Below, in pieces: positions 61,990 through 64,000 of a stretch of 64,000 nt of DNA. Below the pieces are notes generated by a model. That model saw nothing but the letters and a program-made list of their open reading frames with translations. It was not told the DNA's origin and did not search any database. The first letter of the stretch is position 1; every line of letters starts with the position of its first letter. Both the position numbers and the translations under genes were made by a program. This DNA is from Fusicatenibacter saccharivorans. GTDB lineage: Bacteria > Bacillota > Clostridia > Lachnospirales > Lachnospiraceae. The stretch is from NCBI RefSeq assembly GCF_027667425.1, contig NZ_JAQEGR010000007.1, positions 130,921-194,920 on the forward strand, written 5' to 3'.

Positions 61990-62018
61990 TTGACATTCTG
62001 AAACACTGCTGATATAAT
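61990..62018 (+). promoter_or_regulatory. Consensus promoter for the tRNA-Ser genes
   Basis: TTGACA and TATAAT are separated by 17 bases. The 120 bases upstream are very A-rich, as in UP elements of stable RNA promoters. Confidence 0.8.
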
Positions 62019-62113
62019 AACGAATGTCGCTGAGCGAGAGAGATAAAAACGCAAAGCTGACAAGCCAAAAACTGAGATGATTTCGGGAGTTACCGAGATT
62101 TGAATTCACACAC

Positions 62114-62199
62114 GGAGAGGTATCGAAGCGGTCATAACGAGGCGGTCTTGAAAACCGTTTGTCCGAAAGGGCGCGTGGGTTCGAATCCCACCCTCTCCG
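62114..62199 (+). tRNA. tRNA-Ser (anticodon TGA)
   Basis: The acceptor GGAGAGG/CCTCTCC closes an 86-base cloverleaf with the anticodon loop CTTGAAA, a long variable arm typical of serine tRNAs, and the T-loop GGGTTCGAATCCC. No CCA is encoded after the discriminator G. Confidence 0.95.
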
Positions 62200-62247
62200 C
62201 TCAAAACTCAGTTAATTGAATATCTGATTATGAATCAGGCAAACTAT

Positions 62248-62337
62248 GGAGAAGTACCCAAGCTGGCTGAAGGGGCTCCCCTGGAAAGGGAGTAGGTCGT
62301 TAATAGCGGCGCGAGGGTTCAAATCCCTCCTTCTCCG
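62248..62337 (+). tRNA. tRNA-Ser (anticodon GGA)
   Basis: The acceptor GGAGAAG/CTTCTCC closes a 90-base cloverleaf with the anticodon loop CTGGAAA, a long variable arm and the T-loop GGGTTCAAATCCC. CCA is not encoded. It shares the promoter of the upstream tRNA-Ser. Confidence 0.95.
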
Positions 62338-62368
62338 CTCGGCTTTGAAAAAAAGTTGAAAAAAGTTC

Positions 62369-62397
62369 TTGACAAATGCAAATGAGTTTGATAAAAT
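62369..62397 (+). promoter_or_regulatory. rRNA operon promoter
   Basis: TTGACA and TAAAAT are separated by 17 bases, about 165 bases before the mature 16S 5' end. The leader between holds short inverted repeats (GATCGAAAGATC near 62490) but no gene. Confidence 0.75.
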
Positions 62398-62562
62398 AAA
62401 CGAGTTGCTGATCGAGAGAACAGCGAAGAACCTTGGTAATTAAACAATGAAACACATCCTCGAAAGTTCTGAATAAGTAATTCAAAACGATCGAAAGATC
62501 CTTTAAAACAGTAAAAGGGATAAATTAGCTAGTATGTTGATTTTGAACTTGGAACAAACATT

Positions 62563-64000
<1,438 letters not shown>

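Overview
The window reads as chromosome of a spore-forming Lachnospiraceae-type member of the Clostridia. Evidence: the partial 16S rRNA at the right end has a Clostridium-cluster-XIVa-like sequence, the replicative polymerase is PolC, there is a sipL-type spore coat gene behind a sigma-E-like promoter, tRNA ligase and trp genes sit behind T-box leaders, and consensus sigma-A promoters with 17-base spacers and strong GGAGG ribosome sites are common. Species cannot be fixed from the sequence alone.

Layout. 1-3087: a PlsC-type acyltransferase (-), then a PrcB-like lipoprotein and sipL (+). 3102-15160: an accessory island. It holds an ImmA-type protease and XRE repressor (-), a divergent operator/promoter packed with TAGAGAA boxes, a 2320-residue RHS/YD-repeat protein with ricin-type lectin repeats and a variable C-terminus, a putative membrane immunity protein, a phage-type holin and an endolysin-like amidase. 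These are followed by decayed RHS-core and immunity fragments and two further immunity paralogues. 15277-30000: transporters (two MATE, YeiH, two dicarboxylate/amino acid symporters), a HAD phosphatase, a 160-base hairpin element, an esterase, T-box-proS-NUDIX, an RmlD-like reductase, an Eis-like acetyltransferase and a GH31 remnant. 30097-39778: a GGDEF-REC-HD-GYP protein whose 3' end carries a G9 tract, a chorismate mutase-shikimate kinase fusion, a phased A-tract repeat and an oppABCDF operon. 39860-51965: a P-loop kinase (-), ispG, polC, and a three-gene operon of unknown function (DUF5717-like, actin/Hsp70-fold DUF5716-like, TPR). 51988-59056: tRNA-Trp T-box and trpEGDCFBA. 59114-64000: rnz-tsaD, ispD, two tRNA-Ser genes, and the start of an rRNA operon (16S cut by the window end).

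How the genes fit together. Aromatic biosynthesis is represented by the mutase-kinase fusion and the complete trp operon. Isoprenoid synthesis is represented by ispG and ispD at separate sites. The most unusual unit is the island: a DNA-damage-type ImmR/ImmA switch appears to govern a giant signal-peptide-less polymorphic toxin-like protein that shares its locus with a holin and an endolysin. This suggests lytic or holin-assisted release, and the locus shows repeated cassette duplication and decay.
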